Below, piece after piece: positions 10,401-18,747 of a stretch of 64,000 nt of DNA. The DNA is from an uncultured Woeseiaceae bacterium (GTDB taxonomy: Bacteria; Pseudomonadota; Gammaproteobacteria; Steroidobacterales; Woeseiaceae). The notes under the pieces are model-generated. The model did not search any database, was not told the DNA's origin, and was given only the letters and a program-made list of their open reading frames with translations. Numbering within the stretch: position 1 is the stretch's first letter; each line of letters starts with the position of its first letter. The position numbers were made by a program, and so were the translations under genes. Location: assembly GCA_905480215.1 (NCBI GenBank), contig CAJQPL010000031.1:30206-94205 (forward strand). Reading direction: 5' to 3'.

Positions 10401-12366
10401 TGCACGCGGTGCCTGGGAAGCGGTCAAACGCCATTTCCGCGAGTTTGGCGTGAACACGCAAACGGACCCGTTCACAGTTGCTGGTATCGGCGACATGGCT
10501 GGTGACGTCTTTGGTAACGGCATGTTGCTGTCACGCAAGATCAAGCTAGTCGCTGCCTTCAACCACAAAAATATTTTTCTCGATCCCGATCCGGATATGG
10601 AAGCGAGCTATCGCGAACGTCAGCGACTCTTCAGGACGCCGCGCACTGGTTGGGAAGACTACGATAACAGCCTGATTGCAAAGGGCGGCGGCATCTATTC
10701 GCGAGACGCGAAAACAATTCGACTGAGCAAGGAAGTCAGGGCATTGCTCGACGTTGATGCCGCATCGCTGAAACCGGACGAATTGATCAGAGCAATCCTC
10801 AAGATGCCGGTCGACCTGCTTTGGAATGCTGGTATAGGAACATATGCCAAGGCCAGTCATGAGGGCCATCCCGATGCCAGCGATCGGAGCAACGATGCTG
10901 TGCGGGTAGATGCCAATGAGCTGCGTTGCAAAGTGATTGGCGAGGGCGGCAATCTGGGCCTCACGCAGCTGGCACGTGTCGAGTACAGCTTGCTTGGCGG
11001 ACGTATCAACACCGACTTCATCGACAATTCGGCAGGAGTCGACAGCTCTGACCGCGAGGTCAACATTAAGATCCTGCTAAGCGATGTTGCTGCGAAAAAA
11101 CGCATGTCACGTGCTAAACGCAATGTTTTGTTGAAATCGATGACCGACGACGTCGCAAAGCTGGTGGTGCGAAATAATTATCTGCAAACACAATCGATTA
11201 GTATGAGCGAAACTATCTCGGCGGCGAGAATTGACGAAACCGCCCAACTGATCAGCGATCTCGAACGAACTGGCTTGCTCGACCGTGAGATCGAGTTCCT
11301 TCCCGATCAATCTCAGATTGATGAGCGGCGTAAACTAAAACTGGGATTCACTCGTCCTGAGCTGGCAGTTGTCTTGAGCTATGCGAAAATCGATCTGTAC
11401 AACGGACTGGTTGAGTCGAAAGAAACCCTGGAAGACTTTCTTGCCATTGACCCGCACCGCTACTTCCCTACTGTTCTACGGCGTCGCTACTCGAATTTTC
11501 TGGCCGGCCACCGGCTAAGCCGACAAATACTGGCAACATTGGTCGCCAATGATCTGATCAACCGCATGGGGCCTACGTTCGTTAGACGCGTTCAACATGA
11601 TACCGGTGCCAGCATCGTTACCGTGGCACGCGCCTACGAGGTTGCTCGAATTATTTCGCGGGCCGGACCGATCTTTCGAACTATCGAATCGTTGGACTAC
11701 GAAATTCCGGCTAATGCACAAGTTTCGATGATGTTTGAAGTCAGCCGTACATTGCGCCACGTTTGCTATTGGCTTATCGAGCAGTACAACGATGATCTGG
11801 ATATCGTCAAAGCCGTTGACCGCCTGAAAGAAAATATGAGTCGCGTTTATTCCCGTTCATCGACTTATCTGTCTCGCGCAAGTCGTGCGCGAAATGAGGC
11901 CGCAGAGCAGCATTACACCTCTTTGGGTGTACCGGAAAAACTTGTGCAGCAAATGGCTTTGTTATTGCTGACACGTCCGGCTCTCGACATGGCGGATCTT
12001 GCGGCAGAACGCGATCGAGACGTACTGGACGCCGCCAGACTATATTCCACCTTCAACGACGAGCTGGAATTGCATTGGCTGCACAACCGCGCTGAGGATT
12101 TGCAGGTCGACGGGCGCTGGCAAGCAATAGCACGCAGCAACTTGCGGGACGAATTTTACCGCTTACGGCGCAAGCTCGCATTCGAATTGCTATCAAAGCG
12201 CACGACCAAGAAGCCCAGTGAAATTGCTGCTGCCTGGCTGAAAAAACATGCTGTGCCTGTCGCTGAGTTCAAGCGCATGATTGAAGAAATGAAATTACGC
12301 GACGACGTCGATTTTGCTACTCTCACGGTCGCGGCGCAGGAATTGCGCGAGTTAATCGAAACCTAG
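7489..12366 (+). CDS. gdhB: NAD-specific glutamate dehydrogenase, large type (about 180 kDa)
   Basis: Very large glutamate dehydrogenase of 1625 residues, the length typical of the L-GDH180 class. It deaminates glutamate to 2-oxoglutarate and ammonium with NAD, a catabolic role. The N-terminal half carries the ACT-like regulatory segments (for example [13 protein letters not shown] near residue 120). The dehydrogenase core begins near residue 825 with [20 protein letters not shown] and [11 protein letters not shown], which hold substrate-binding lysines. LWNAGIGTY lies near 1110. The reading frame is intact over 4.9 kb. The start fits the spacing to marR; an in-frame ATG is not available much further upstream. 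Glutamate released by the polyamine genes at 34-43 kb could feed it, which is an inference. Confidence 0.95.
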   Translation: [1625 protein letters not shown]

Positions 12367-12422
12367 CTTAGTCATTTTTCGCTAAACCAGGGTTGTCCTG
12401 ACAAATAAGAATTGGAGATTTA

Positions 12423-13166
12423 ATGGCCGGCAAACTTGTATTGTGCCGTCACGGACAAAGTGACTGGAACCTGAAGAACCTCTTCACCGGTTGGACTGAC
12501 GTTGACCTGACAGAGAAAGGCGTTCAGGAGGCGATCGATGCCGGAAATCTATTGCACGAGCTAGGCTACGAGTTCGACATTGCCTATACCTCAGTTTTGA
12601 AACGTGCTATCCGAACACTTTGGCTGGTGCAGGATCAGATGGATCAGATGTGGATTCCGGTAATTCGCGACTGGCGCTTGAATGAACGCCACTATGGCTC
12701 GCTGCAGGGCTTGAACAAAGCAGAAACGGCAGCCAAGTACGGCGAAGAGCAAGTGCATATTTGGCGCCGCAGCTACGACATCCCGCCTCCGGAGATTGCG
12801 CTTGACGATGAGCGGCATCCTGCTCATGACGTACGCTACAAAGGCATTGACGGACTGCCCGCATCAGAATCATTGGCAACTACCCTCGAGCGAGTTTTGC
12901 CGTGCTGGCATGACGTCATTGCTCCGGACTTGATCGCCGGAAAGAACGTACTAATCGCTGCTCACGGCAATAGTCTGCGCGCATTGGTGAAGATGCTGGA
13001 CGATGTTTCTGACGATGAAATTACAGGATTTAATATTCCGACTGGCATACCGCTCGCCTACGAGCTCGACGACGACCTGAAACCGATCTCTCGCGAATTC
13101 CTGGGCGATGCGGATGAAATTGCAAAAGCAGCCGCAGCCGTTGCCGCTCAGGGAAAATCTCACTAA
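12423..13166 (+). CDS. gpmA: 2,3-bisphosphoglycerate-dependent phosphoglycerate mutase
   Basis: Glycolytic enzyme of 247 residues that interconverts 3- and 2-phosphoglycerate through a phosphohistidine. The catalytic signature [18 protein letters not shown] starts at residue 7, with the phosphorylated His10. [18 protein letters not shown] and the second histidine in [12 protein letters not shown] (about residue 181) complete the site. The length fits the dPGM type and not the cofactor-independent one. A GGAG ribosome site lies 7 bases before the ATG. It stands alone between the glutamate dehydrogenase and a convergent thioesterase. Confidence 0.96.
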   Translation: MAGKLVLCRHGQSDWNLKNLFTGWTDVDLTEKGVQEAIDAGNLLHELGYEFDIAYTSVLKRAIRTLWLVQDQMDQMWIPVIRDWRLNERHYGSLQGLNKAETAAKYGEEQVHIWRRSYDIPPPEIALDDERHPAHDVRYKGIDGLPASESLATTLERVLPCWHDVIAPDLIAGKNVLIAAHGNSLRALVKMLDDVSDDEITGFNIPTGIPLAYELDDDLKPISREFLGDADEIAKAAAAVAAQGKSH

Positions 13167-13172
13167 GAGAAG

Positions 13173-14072
13173 TTAGTCCTTACTGCCAGGTTTAGAACGC
13201 GGCTTCCATTCGTCCGACTCAATGACACGCATCAGGCCTTCCTGGGCAGCCGATGCAACCAGCTGGCCATCTTGAGTAAAAAACTCACCTCTGGCATAGC
13301 CACGCACGCCGGAAGAACTCGGACTATCGGTTGTGTACAACAGCCATTCGTCCACTTTTACCGGGCGATGAAACCATAGCGCGTGATCCAGGCTCGCCAT
13401 AATCATGTTGTCGCGCTTGAACGACAGGCCGTGCGGCAACGTCGCAGTACCCAGCAATTCGTAGTCGGAAACATAGGTCAGAAGATTCTGGTGCAGAATC
13501 GGGTCATCCGGCAGCTTGTCTGCTGCCCGAATCCAGACGTGCCGCTGCGGCACCAGTTTTTGCGGTGTTTCGAAATTGACCGGATTGACGTGGCGAAATT
13601 CGAATGGCCGGTCATGCGTCATATATCGCCTTAGTTTCAGGGGGATGTGCTCGAGCATATCCTTGGCGATGTCGGTCACGTCTTTGAGTCCATCGGGACC
13701 GGGAATATCAGGCATCGCCACTTGATGTTCCAGGCCGTCTTCCGGCGATTGGAATGATGCAGCCAGGTTTAGTATCGGTCGGCCATGTTGAATCGCAACG
13801 ACACGACGGTTTGAGAAGCTGCCACCATCTCTTGAGCGATCCACCTCATAGATTATGGGGGATGTAGCGTCTCCGCGACGCAGAAAGTATGCGTGCAAGG
13901 AATGTGCAACTCGATTGTCAACGGTGTACTGAGCGGCCGACAAGGCCTGGCCGATAACCTGTCCACCGAACACCTGCGGGCTGCCAATATCACGACTGTC
14001 GCCGCGAAAAATATTATCTTCGATGCGTTCGAGGACTAACAGCCCGATCAGGTCTTCAAGTACTGGGTGCAT
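13173..14072 (-). CDS. tesB: Acyl-CoA thioesterase II (TesB-like)
   Basis: Double hot-dog thioesterase of 299 residues (E. coli TesB has 286) that hydrolyses acyl-CoA to free fatty acid and CoA in the cytosol. QVFGGQVIGQALSAA lies near residue 32, and the C-terminal hot-dog holds MASLDHALWFHRP with the catalytic Asp. It starts 5 bases after the stop of the upstream SDR-like gene, so the two are one transcription unit. The ATG has no clear ribosome site, which fits translational coupling to that upstream gene. Confidence 0.9.
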   Translation of the reverse strand: MHPVLEDLIGLLVLERIEDNIFRGDSRDIGSPQVFGGQVIGQALSAAQYTVDNRVAHSLHAYFLRRGDATSPIIYEVDRSRDGGSFSNRRVVAIQHGRPILNLAASFQSPEDGLEHQVAMPDIPGPDGLKDVTDIAKDMLEHIPLKLRRYMTHDRPFEFRHVNPVNFETPQKLVPQRHVWIRAADKLPDDPILHQNLLTYVSDYELLGTATLPHGLSFKRDNMIMASLDHALWFHRPVKVDEWLLYTTDSPSSSGVRGYARGEFFTQDGQLVASAAQEGLMRVIESDEWKPRSKPGSKD

Positions 14073-14077
14073 AAAAT

Positions 14078-14827
14078 TTAGTCGCCTGTGCGACCACCAT
14101 CGACGGCAATTCCCGTGCCACTAACAAAATCCGCGTCGTTGCTGGCGAGAAATAACACGACCTTGGCAATATCGACAGGCTCACCCAATCGCTTCGCGGC
14201 TGACTGCTTTATACAGTGATCCCTAAGGGCGATGTCCTTGCGGAACACATCACGGCTATCGGGCGTCATGACGCCACCTGGTTGAACGCAGTTTGCGGTG
14301 ATGCCAAATTCGCCAACCTCAATCGCCAGCGCACGAGTCAGATCCAGGAGGTCTTGCTCTGCCTGTTCACAATCCGCATTGGCATCCGCGGCAAAGGTGC
14401 TGCGCAGAAAACCCATATTGATTATCCGCCCCGCCGGACTTTTCTTTAGATACGGCAGGACCGCACGGCAAGTCGATAGCGTCAGTGCAGCGCGAGATTG
14501 TAATAGTCGTTCAAGATCGTCATCCGCCGCCGGCATCGGCGCACTGAACGCGATCGGGAAATCGTTGACCAGAATATCAATGCCGCCCAGAGTATCGGCG
14601 GCCTCTTGGATCAAGGCTGGCATTTGATCGGCGTCGACAAGGTTGGCCGACAAACCAGTAATGCCCTTGACGGCCGCAAAGTGTTGCTCAACACCACTGT
14701 TCTTCGTATCAACAGCCAAAACCGTTGCGCCGTGCTTGACCAGTGTACGAGCAGAGGCCTCGCCAATGCCGCTACCGGCACTTAGTACCGCCGCGTTAAG
14801 CCCGTAGAGTCTAAGGGGATCGCCCAT
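14078..14827 (-). CDS. SDR-fold protein with degenerate active site
   Basis: Protein of 249 residues clearly built on the short-chain dehydrogenase fold: AGSGIGEASARTL at about residues 17-29, GGIDILVND near 81-89, DLTRALAIE near 162-170 and a C-terminal FVSGTGIAVDGG. The diagnostic residues are replaced. The nucleotide-binding TG reads LS, NNAG reads NDFP (88-91), and the YxxxK pair is Cys153 and Glu157. The serine position also reads as a non-serine (NMGF). It is therefore unlikely to be a classical oxidoreductase. A GGAAG ribosome site supports the ATG at 14827, and tesB follows in the same unit. The coding frame is intact, so it is a diverged protein and not a pseudogene. Confidence 0.78.
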   Translation of the reverse strand: MGDPLRLYGLNAAVLSAGSGIGEASARTLVKHGATVLAVDTKNSGVEQHFAAVKGITGLSANLVDADQMPALIQEAADTLGGIDILVNDFPIAFSAPMPAADDDLERLLQSRAALTLSTCRAVLPYLKKSPAGRIINMGFLRSTFAADANADCEQAEQDLLDLTRALAIEVGEFGITANCVQPGGVMTPDSRDVFRKDIALRDHCIKQSAAKRLGEPVDIAKVVLFLASNDADFVSGTGIAVDGGRTGD

Positions 14828-15173
14828 CCAGCTTCCTTCTTTGTTATCTATTCAAATGAAACCCACTCTCACGAAATTGACCTCCAATTCGTAAGACCGT
14901 GGACCGATTCTAACGCGTATCTATATGATACGCTGCAACAATACTGCTGACCGAATTTTGAGGTCCCAATGTCCGACAGCACTTTGAATCTGGGCTACAA
15001 AAATCGCTGTATGCTCAGAGAGAAGACTTGCAGGTGGCAAATGAAATAATGGCTAACGACTGCTGAATTCAACGATGAATAGACGTTAAATTCGAATGCT
15101 CAGGGAGCGGTCAGGACCCTGTATCAAGCAAGCCGTGTCGCTACAACATCAAAAACATACGCAGGTGATAACG
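14828..15173. promoter_or_regulatory. Divergent intergenic region with a palindrome and a short leader ORF
   Basis: This 346-base gap separates the minus-strand SDR-like gene from the plus-strand synthase-glutaredoxin gene. It contains a perfect inverted repeat, GCGTATC at 14915-14921 and GATACGC at 14927-14933 around TATAT, which looks like an operator overlapping an AT-rich promoter element. A 26-codon reading frame lies at 14969-15049. The segments at 15011 and 15095 share ATGCTCAG followed by similar bases, a weak imperfect repeat. I see no other gene here. Confidence 0.4.
14969..15049 (+). CDS. Possible 26-residue leader peptide or small protein
   Basis: An ATG with a well-placed TGAGGT ribosome site (6 bases upstream) opens a 26-codon frame that ends in TAA, about 125 bases before the cysteine-synthase start. 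The peptide has two cysteines and several basic residues (MSDSTLNLGYKNRCMLREKT, then CRWQMK). It could be a leader peptide linked to cysteine supply or a chance frame. No transcript terminator or anti-terminator pairing is evident, so this remains tentative. Confidence 0.22.
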   Translation: MSDSTLNLGYKNRCMLREKTCRWQMK

Positions 15174-16673
15174 ATGCTCTACTCGAATATTCTGGAAACC
15201 GTTGGCAATACGCCGATCGTCAAACTCAACAAGATCGGCCCACAAGACGTCAATATCTACGTCAAAATCGAGTCTTTTAACCCAATGGGTTCGGTGAAAG
15301 ACCGACTGGCGAAGAACGTCATCGAACAAGCCGAGGCTGACGGCACACTTAAGCCTGGCCAAACCGTCATTGAGGCGACTAGCGGCAACACCGGCATTGG
15401 GCTCGCGATGGTCTGTGCCGCCAAGGGCTATCCGCTGGTAGTTGTTATGGCTGAGAGCTTCAGCATTGAGCGTCGCAGGATGATGCGCTTCCTGGGTGCC
15501 AAGGTGGTACTAACGCCAGCCTCGTTGAAAGGCAGTGGCATGCTCGCGAAGGCCACGGAACTGGCTGAGAAACACGGCTGGTTTCTGGTCAGGCAGTTTG
15601 AAAACGAAGCCAACGCGGACGCTCATTCAAAAACCACAGCGCCAGAAATACTCGGTGCTTTCGCTGATCGTAAACTCGACTACTGGGTTAGCGGATTCGG
15701 AACGGGTGGGACGCTAAAGGGCGTTGCACGCGTATTGAAAGAGAAAAGCCCGCATACAATGATTGTGGTCTGCGAACCGGACAACTCTCCTATTCTTGGC
15801 AGTGGCATTCCGCAGGACCGCCTCAATGACGGCACACCAAAAGACAGCCATCCTCTGTTTCGACCGCACTTGATGCAAGGCTGGAGTCCAGACTTTATTC
15901 CAAAGTTGGCAGAAGATGTCGTTAGCGCGAAGTTGATAGACAGCATTGTTCCGATAAACGGCAATGATGCCCTTAGACTGTCCCGCGAGCTTGCAACACA
16001 GGAAGGTATCTTCGTTGGCATCTCGGGCGGCGCAACACTCGCCGGTGCCACCGCTGTTGCAGAAAAAGCGAAGCCCGGATCGAACGTGTTATGCATGCTA
16101 CCGGACACGGGTGAGCGCTACCTGAGTACGCCATTGTTTGACGATATTCCCGCTGACATGACAGAAGAAGAACATGATATCGCGCGCTCGACGCCGAACT
16201 ATAGATTCGACTCGCCGCCGCCTGCGCCGCCGCAGGATGCAGTGCAAGAGGACGAGGACGAGGCACCGCTATTGGTTGAGGAAGACGCGAGAGAATTTCT
16301 CAACACTATTACTCACGACGACGAGCAACCGGTTGTTGTGTTTTCACTGGAATGGTGCGAATTCTCATGGTCGGCGCGGAAAATGTTAGCGCACTACGAC
16401 ATTCCGTATCGAGCTGTCGATCTCGACTCGGTTGCCTACCAGGAAGGCAATCGCGGCGGCAAGATTCGCGCAGCTATTCAGGAACAAACAGGATTAAAGA
16501 CTGTTCCGCAAATCTATATTGGAGGCATACATGTCGGCGGTGCGACGGAGCTTTTTGATGCCGCTAAAGATGGTTCGATGGCGAAGTTGCTGAAGGAAAA
16601 TAATGTCGCCTGGTCTGAGTCTGAAAATCACGACCCGTACACATTCCTCCCGGACTGGCTGCATGCACGCTAG
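15174..16673 (+). CDS. Cysteine synthase-type PLP enzyme fused to a monothiol glutaredoxin domain
   Basis: Protein of 499 residues. Residues 1 to about 315 are a fold-type II PLP enzyme of the cysteine synthase / cystathionine beta-synthase group: MGSVKDRLAKN holds the PLP lysine (Lys42), TSGNTGIGLA binds substrate, and SGGATLAGAT follows. An acidic, proline-rich linker (about 335-370) leads to a C-terminal glutaredoxin domain with VVVFSLEWCEFS (Cys395, Ser398 in place of the second cysteine), the cis-proline TVPQIYI and IHVGGATEL. The enzyme probably makes cysteine from O-acetylserine, while the glutaredoxin may handle glutathione or an Fe-S cluster. The ATG at 15174 has AGGTGA 6 bases upstream; an earlier ATG at 15096 lacks one. 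Confidence 0.88.
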   Translation: MLYSNILETVGNTPIVKLNKIGPQDVNIYVKIESFNPMGSVKDRLAKNVIEQAEADGTLKPGQTVIEATSGNTGIGLAMVCAAKGYPLVVVMAESFSIERRRMMRFLGAKVVLTPASLKGSGMLAKATELAEKHGWFLVRQFENEANADAHSKTTAPEILGAFADRKLDYWVSGFGTGGTLKGVARVLKEKSPHTMIVVCEPDNSPILGSGIPQDRLNDGTPKDSHPLFRPHLMQGWSPDFIPKLAEDVVSAKLIDSIVPINGNDALRLSRELATQEGIFVGISGGATLAGATAVAEKAKPGSNVLCMLPDTGERYLSTPLFDDIPADMTEEEHDIARSTPNYRFDSPPPAPPQDAVQEDEDEAPLLVEEDAREFLNTITHDDEQPVVVFSLEWCEFSWSARKMLAHYDIPYRAVDLDSVAYQEGNRGGKIRAAIQEQTGLKTVPQIYIGGIHVGGATELFDAAKDGSMAKLLKENNVAWSESENHDPYTFLPDWLHAR

Positions 16674-16764
16674 GCCTCAGTTTCGTTCGTCCAAGAGCGA
16701 CCCTTAAGTGAAAGTTTTATTCTCAACCAACGCATATGCGCGCTACACAGGCATCGACTGAACC

Positions 16765-17307
16765 ATGAAGGATCTACAAACTCTTGCAAATATTGGTGAG
16801 ATCATCGGTGCAATCACCGTAGTCCTGTCTCTAATCTATGTTGCTGTCCAAATACGCCAAAGCACACAAGCTCAAAGAACGGAGAATTACTCTCGGGCTA
16901 CGGATCGTTTAGCAGCGTTGCAATCGTTGTTGAGTCAGGACGATGAGTTTTCGACGATCTTTTCAAGAGGAGTCTTAGATACTACGAAACTTACTGCGCA
17001 ACAAAGAATACGATTCACCTGGTCTTTGTATGAAGCTTTTGGTGCATTTGAGTTTATGTTTCATGCTTCGGAAACCGATTCAATACCGGCAGAGGTATGG
17101 GGACGCTGGTCGGCGGCAGTGGCTTGGTGGCTAAGCTTTCCGGGTGTCCAGAATTGGTGGGCAGCAAGACCGATACCCTTTACGGGTAGTTTTACGTCGT
17201 TTGTGGAGTCATTGCTTGAAGACAACCCAACGAACGTCGATTCAACGCGGCGCTTTAATGAGTTTATTTCTAACGGTGGAATTGAGAGCCCTCACAAAGA
17301 TTGCTAA
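16765..17307 (+). CDS. Membrane-anchored protein of unknown function
   Basis: Protein of 180 residues that I cannot assign. Residues 8-29 (IGEIIGAITVVLSLIYVAVQ and neighbours) form one transmembrane helix. A Gln/Arg-rich amphipathic stretch and a helical domain rich in tryptophan and phenylalanine follow (WSAAVAWWLSF, NWWAA). Its organisation, a short N-terminal membrane helix followed by a cytosolic helical domain of about 150 residues, is common among unannotated marine proteobacterial proteins. It precedes the peptidase gene by 23 bases and could be co-transcribed with it. Confidence 0.7.
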   Translation: MKDLQTLANIGEIIGAITVVLSLIYVAVQIRQSTQAQRTENYSRATDRLAALQSLLSQDDEFSTIFSRGVLDTTKLTAQQRIRFTWSLYEAFGAFEFMFHASETDSIPAEVWGRWSAAVAWWLSFPGVQNWWAARPIPFTGSFTSFVESLLEDNPTNVDSTRRFNEFISNGGIESPHKDC

Positions 17308-17339
17308 ACCTATAACTATTTTCCTGGGTAATGTTCCTT

Positions 17340-18716
17340 ATGAAGAAGCTCGTTTTCACTGCCATCGCTAGCACGCTGCTTGTTCAGACGATGAGTCTCC
17401 ATGCACAGGACACACCGCTAGATCGGCTACGTACCTATTTGCAGGTCGACACTGTCAATCCGCCCGGTAATGAAACACGCGGCGTTGCGTTCTTCAGTAA
17501 AATTCTTGACGCGGAAGGAATACGCTATGAAACAGCTGAGTCTGCCCCCGGTCGCGGAAATATATGGGCGCGACTAGAGGGTGGCGATGAGCCAGGACTG
17601 ATCTTGCTGCACCACATGGACGTTGTACCTGCCACGGCATCGGAATGGGACACCGATCCGCTGACGGCAGTGACGCAGGATGGCTATGTCTTCGGACGCG
17701 GCGCTGTGGACGCGAAGTCTTTGGGAATACTGCATCTCGAGGCATTTTTGGCCCTGCATAGGAGCGGGCAACGTCCTGATCGCGATGTCATATTTATGGC
17801 AACGGCGGACGAAGAGGCCGGCGGATTGTTTGGTGCCGGCTGGCTCATCGATAATCGCCCCGAAATTTTCGAAAACGCCGGCTACCTATTGAACGAGGGT
17901 GGCTACGGACTCGAAGCAGATGGACGAATCCTGTTCAAAATCGAGTTGGCGCAAAAACGCCCTTTTTGGCTGCGATTGACCGCAACCGACGAGCCTGGCC
18001 ATGGATCTATGCCGCAGTCGACGTCCGCCCCAACTCGCTTGATTCAGGCGCTGAACAGGATATATGAAACGCCCTTCGAGCCACGCGTAGTCGAACCCGT
18101 TCAAAGAATGTTCGAGGCCATCGCTGCGCAGGCCGGACCTGCATGGCAGGATGAGCTTCTGAACATCCATGAGGCTGTAAAGGACCCGGAATTCTTGCGG
18201 CGCTTCCAGGCGGATAGACCCGACCTTCATGCGCTAATCCGCAACACATGTTCGATAACCATGCTGGTGGGTAGTGAGAAGATTAATGTCGTCCCGCCGG
18301 TAGCCAGTGCGGAGCTCGACTGCCGGATCCTTCCGGATCAGGATGCCCAACAATTCCTCGGAGAGATCGCGTCTCGGGTAAATGATGAGCATATCCGTAT
18401 AGAGGAAATAATGCTTTTCGGCGCGGCTGAATCGAGCGCGGATACGGAGCTTTTTCACCTCTTGGAAGACGTGACAAAACGGCATTATTCGGTGACCAAA
18501 GTAATACCGGCTGTGTCAACGGGCTTCACCGACAGCCACTTTTTCCGGGATATCGGGATCACCAGCTATGGTTATTCTCCGCTAGTCATACGTAAAGATC
18601 ACCTCGCAGGCGTCCACGGCAACAACGAGCGTATTGGCATTGATACGTTCGAACGAGGCGTTGAAATGATGACCGAGATAGTTAGCCGATTTGTGTCTTC
18701 GCATTCTGGCGAGTGA
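17340..18716 (+). CDS. Secreted M20-family metallopeptidase
   Basis: Zinc peptidase of the M20/M25/M40 family, about 458 residues. The N-terminus, MKKLVFTAIASTLLVQTMSL and then HAQD, is a signal peptide with a cleavage site after LHA, so it acts outside the cytoplasm. Metal ligands are visible as HHMD (His92, Asp94), GAVDAKS (Asp124), DEEAGG (Glu158/Glu159 region) and a late His in GVHGNNE. The family removes residues from peptides or acylated amino acids. I prefer the ATG at 17340, which begins the basic signal; an in-frame ATG at 17331 is also possible. The specific substrate is unknown. Confidence 0.88.
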   Translation: MKKLVFTAIASTLLVQTMSLHAQDTPLDRLRTYLQVDTVNPPGNETRGVAFFSKILDAEGIRYETAESAPGRGNIWARLEGGDEPGLILLHHMDVVPATASEWDTDPLTAVTQDGYVFGRGAVDAKSLGILHLEAFLALHRSGQRPDRDVIFMATADEEAGGLFGAGWLIDNRPEIFENAGYLLNEGGYGLEADGRILFKIELAQKRPFWLRLTATDEPGHGSMPQSTSAPTRLIQALNRIYETPFEPRVVEPVQRMFEAIAAQAGPAWQDELLNIHEAVKDPEFLRRFQADRPDLHALIRNTCSITMLVGSEKINVVPPVASAELDCRILPDQDAQQFLGEIASRVNDEHIRIEEIMLFGAAESSADTELFHLLEDVTKRHYSVTKVIPAVSTGFTDSHFFRDIGITSYGYSPLVIRKDHLAGVHGNNERIGIDTFERGVEMMTEIVSRFVSSHSGE

Positions 18717-18747
18717 GGAATGAGCCTAGTCGCAGGAGCGGCAGACT

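Noticed and set aside
15096-15173. Longer N-terminus of the synthase-glutaredoxin protein
   Set aside because: The ATG at 15096 lacks a ribosome site and adds 26 residues absent from the family; ATG 15174 with AGGTGA starts at the family's conserved N-terminus.
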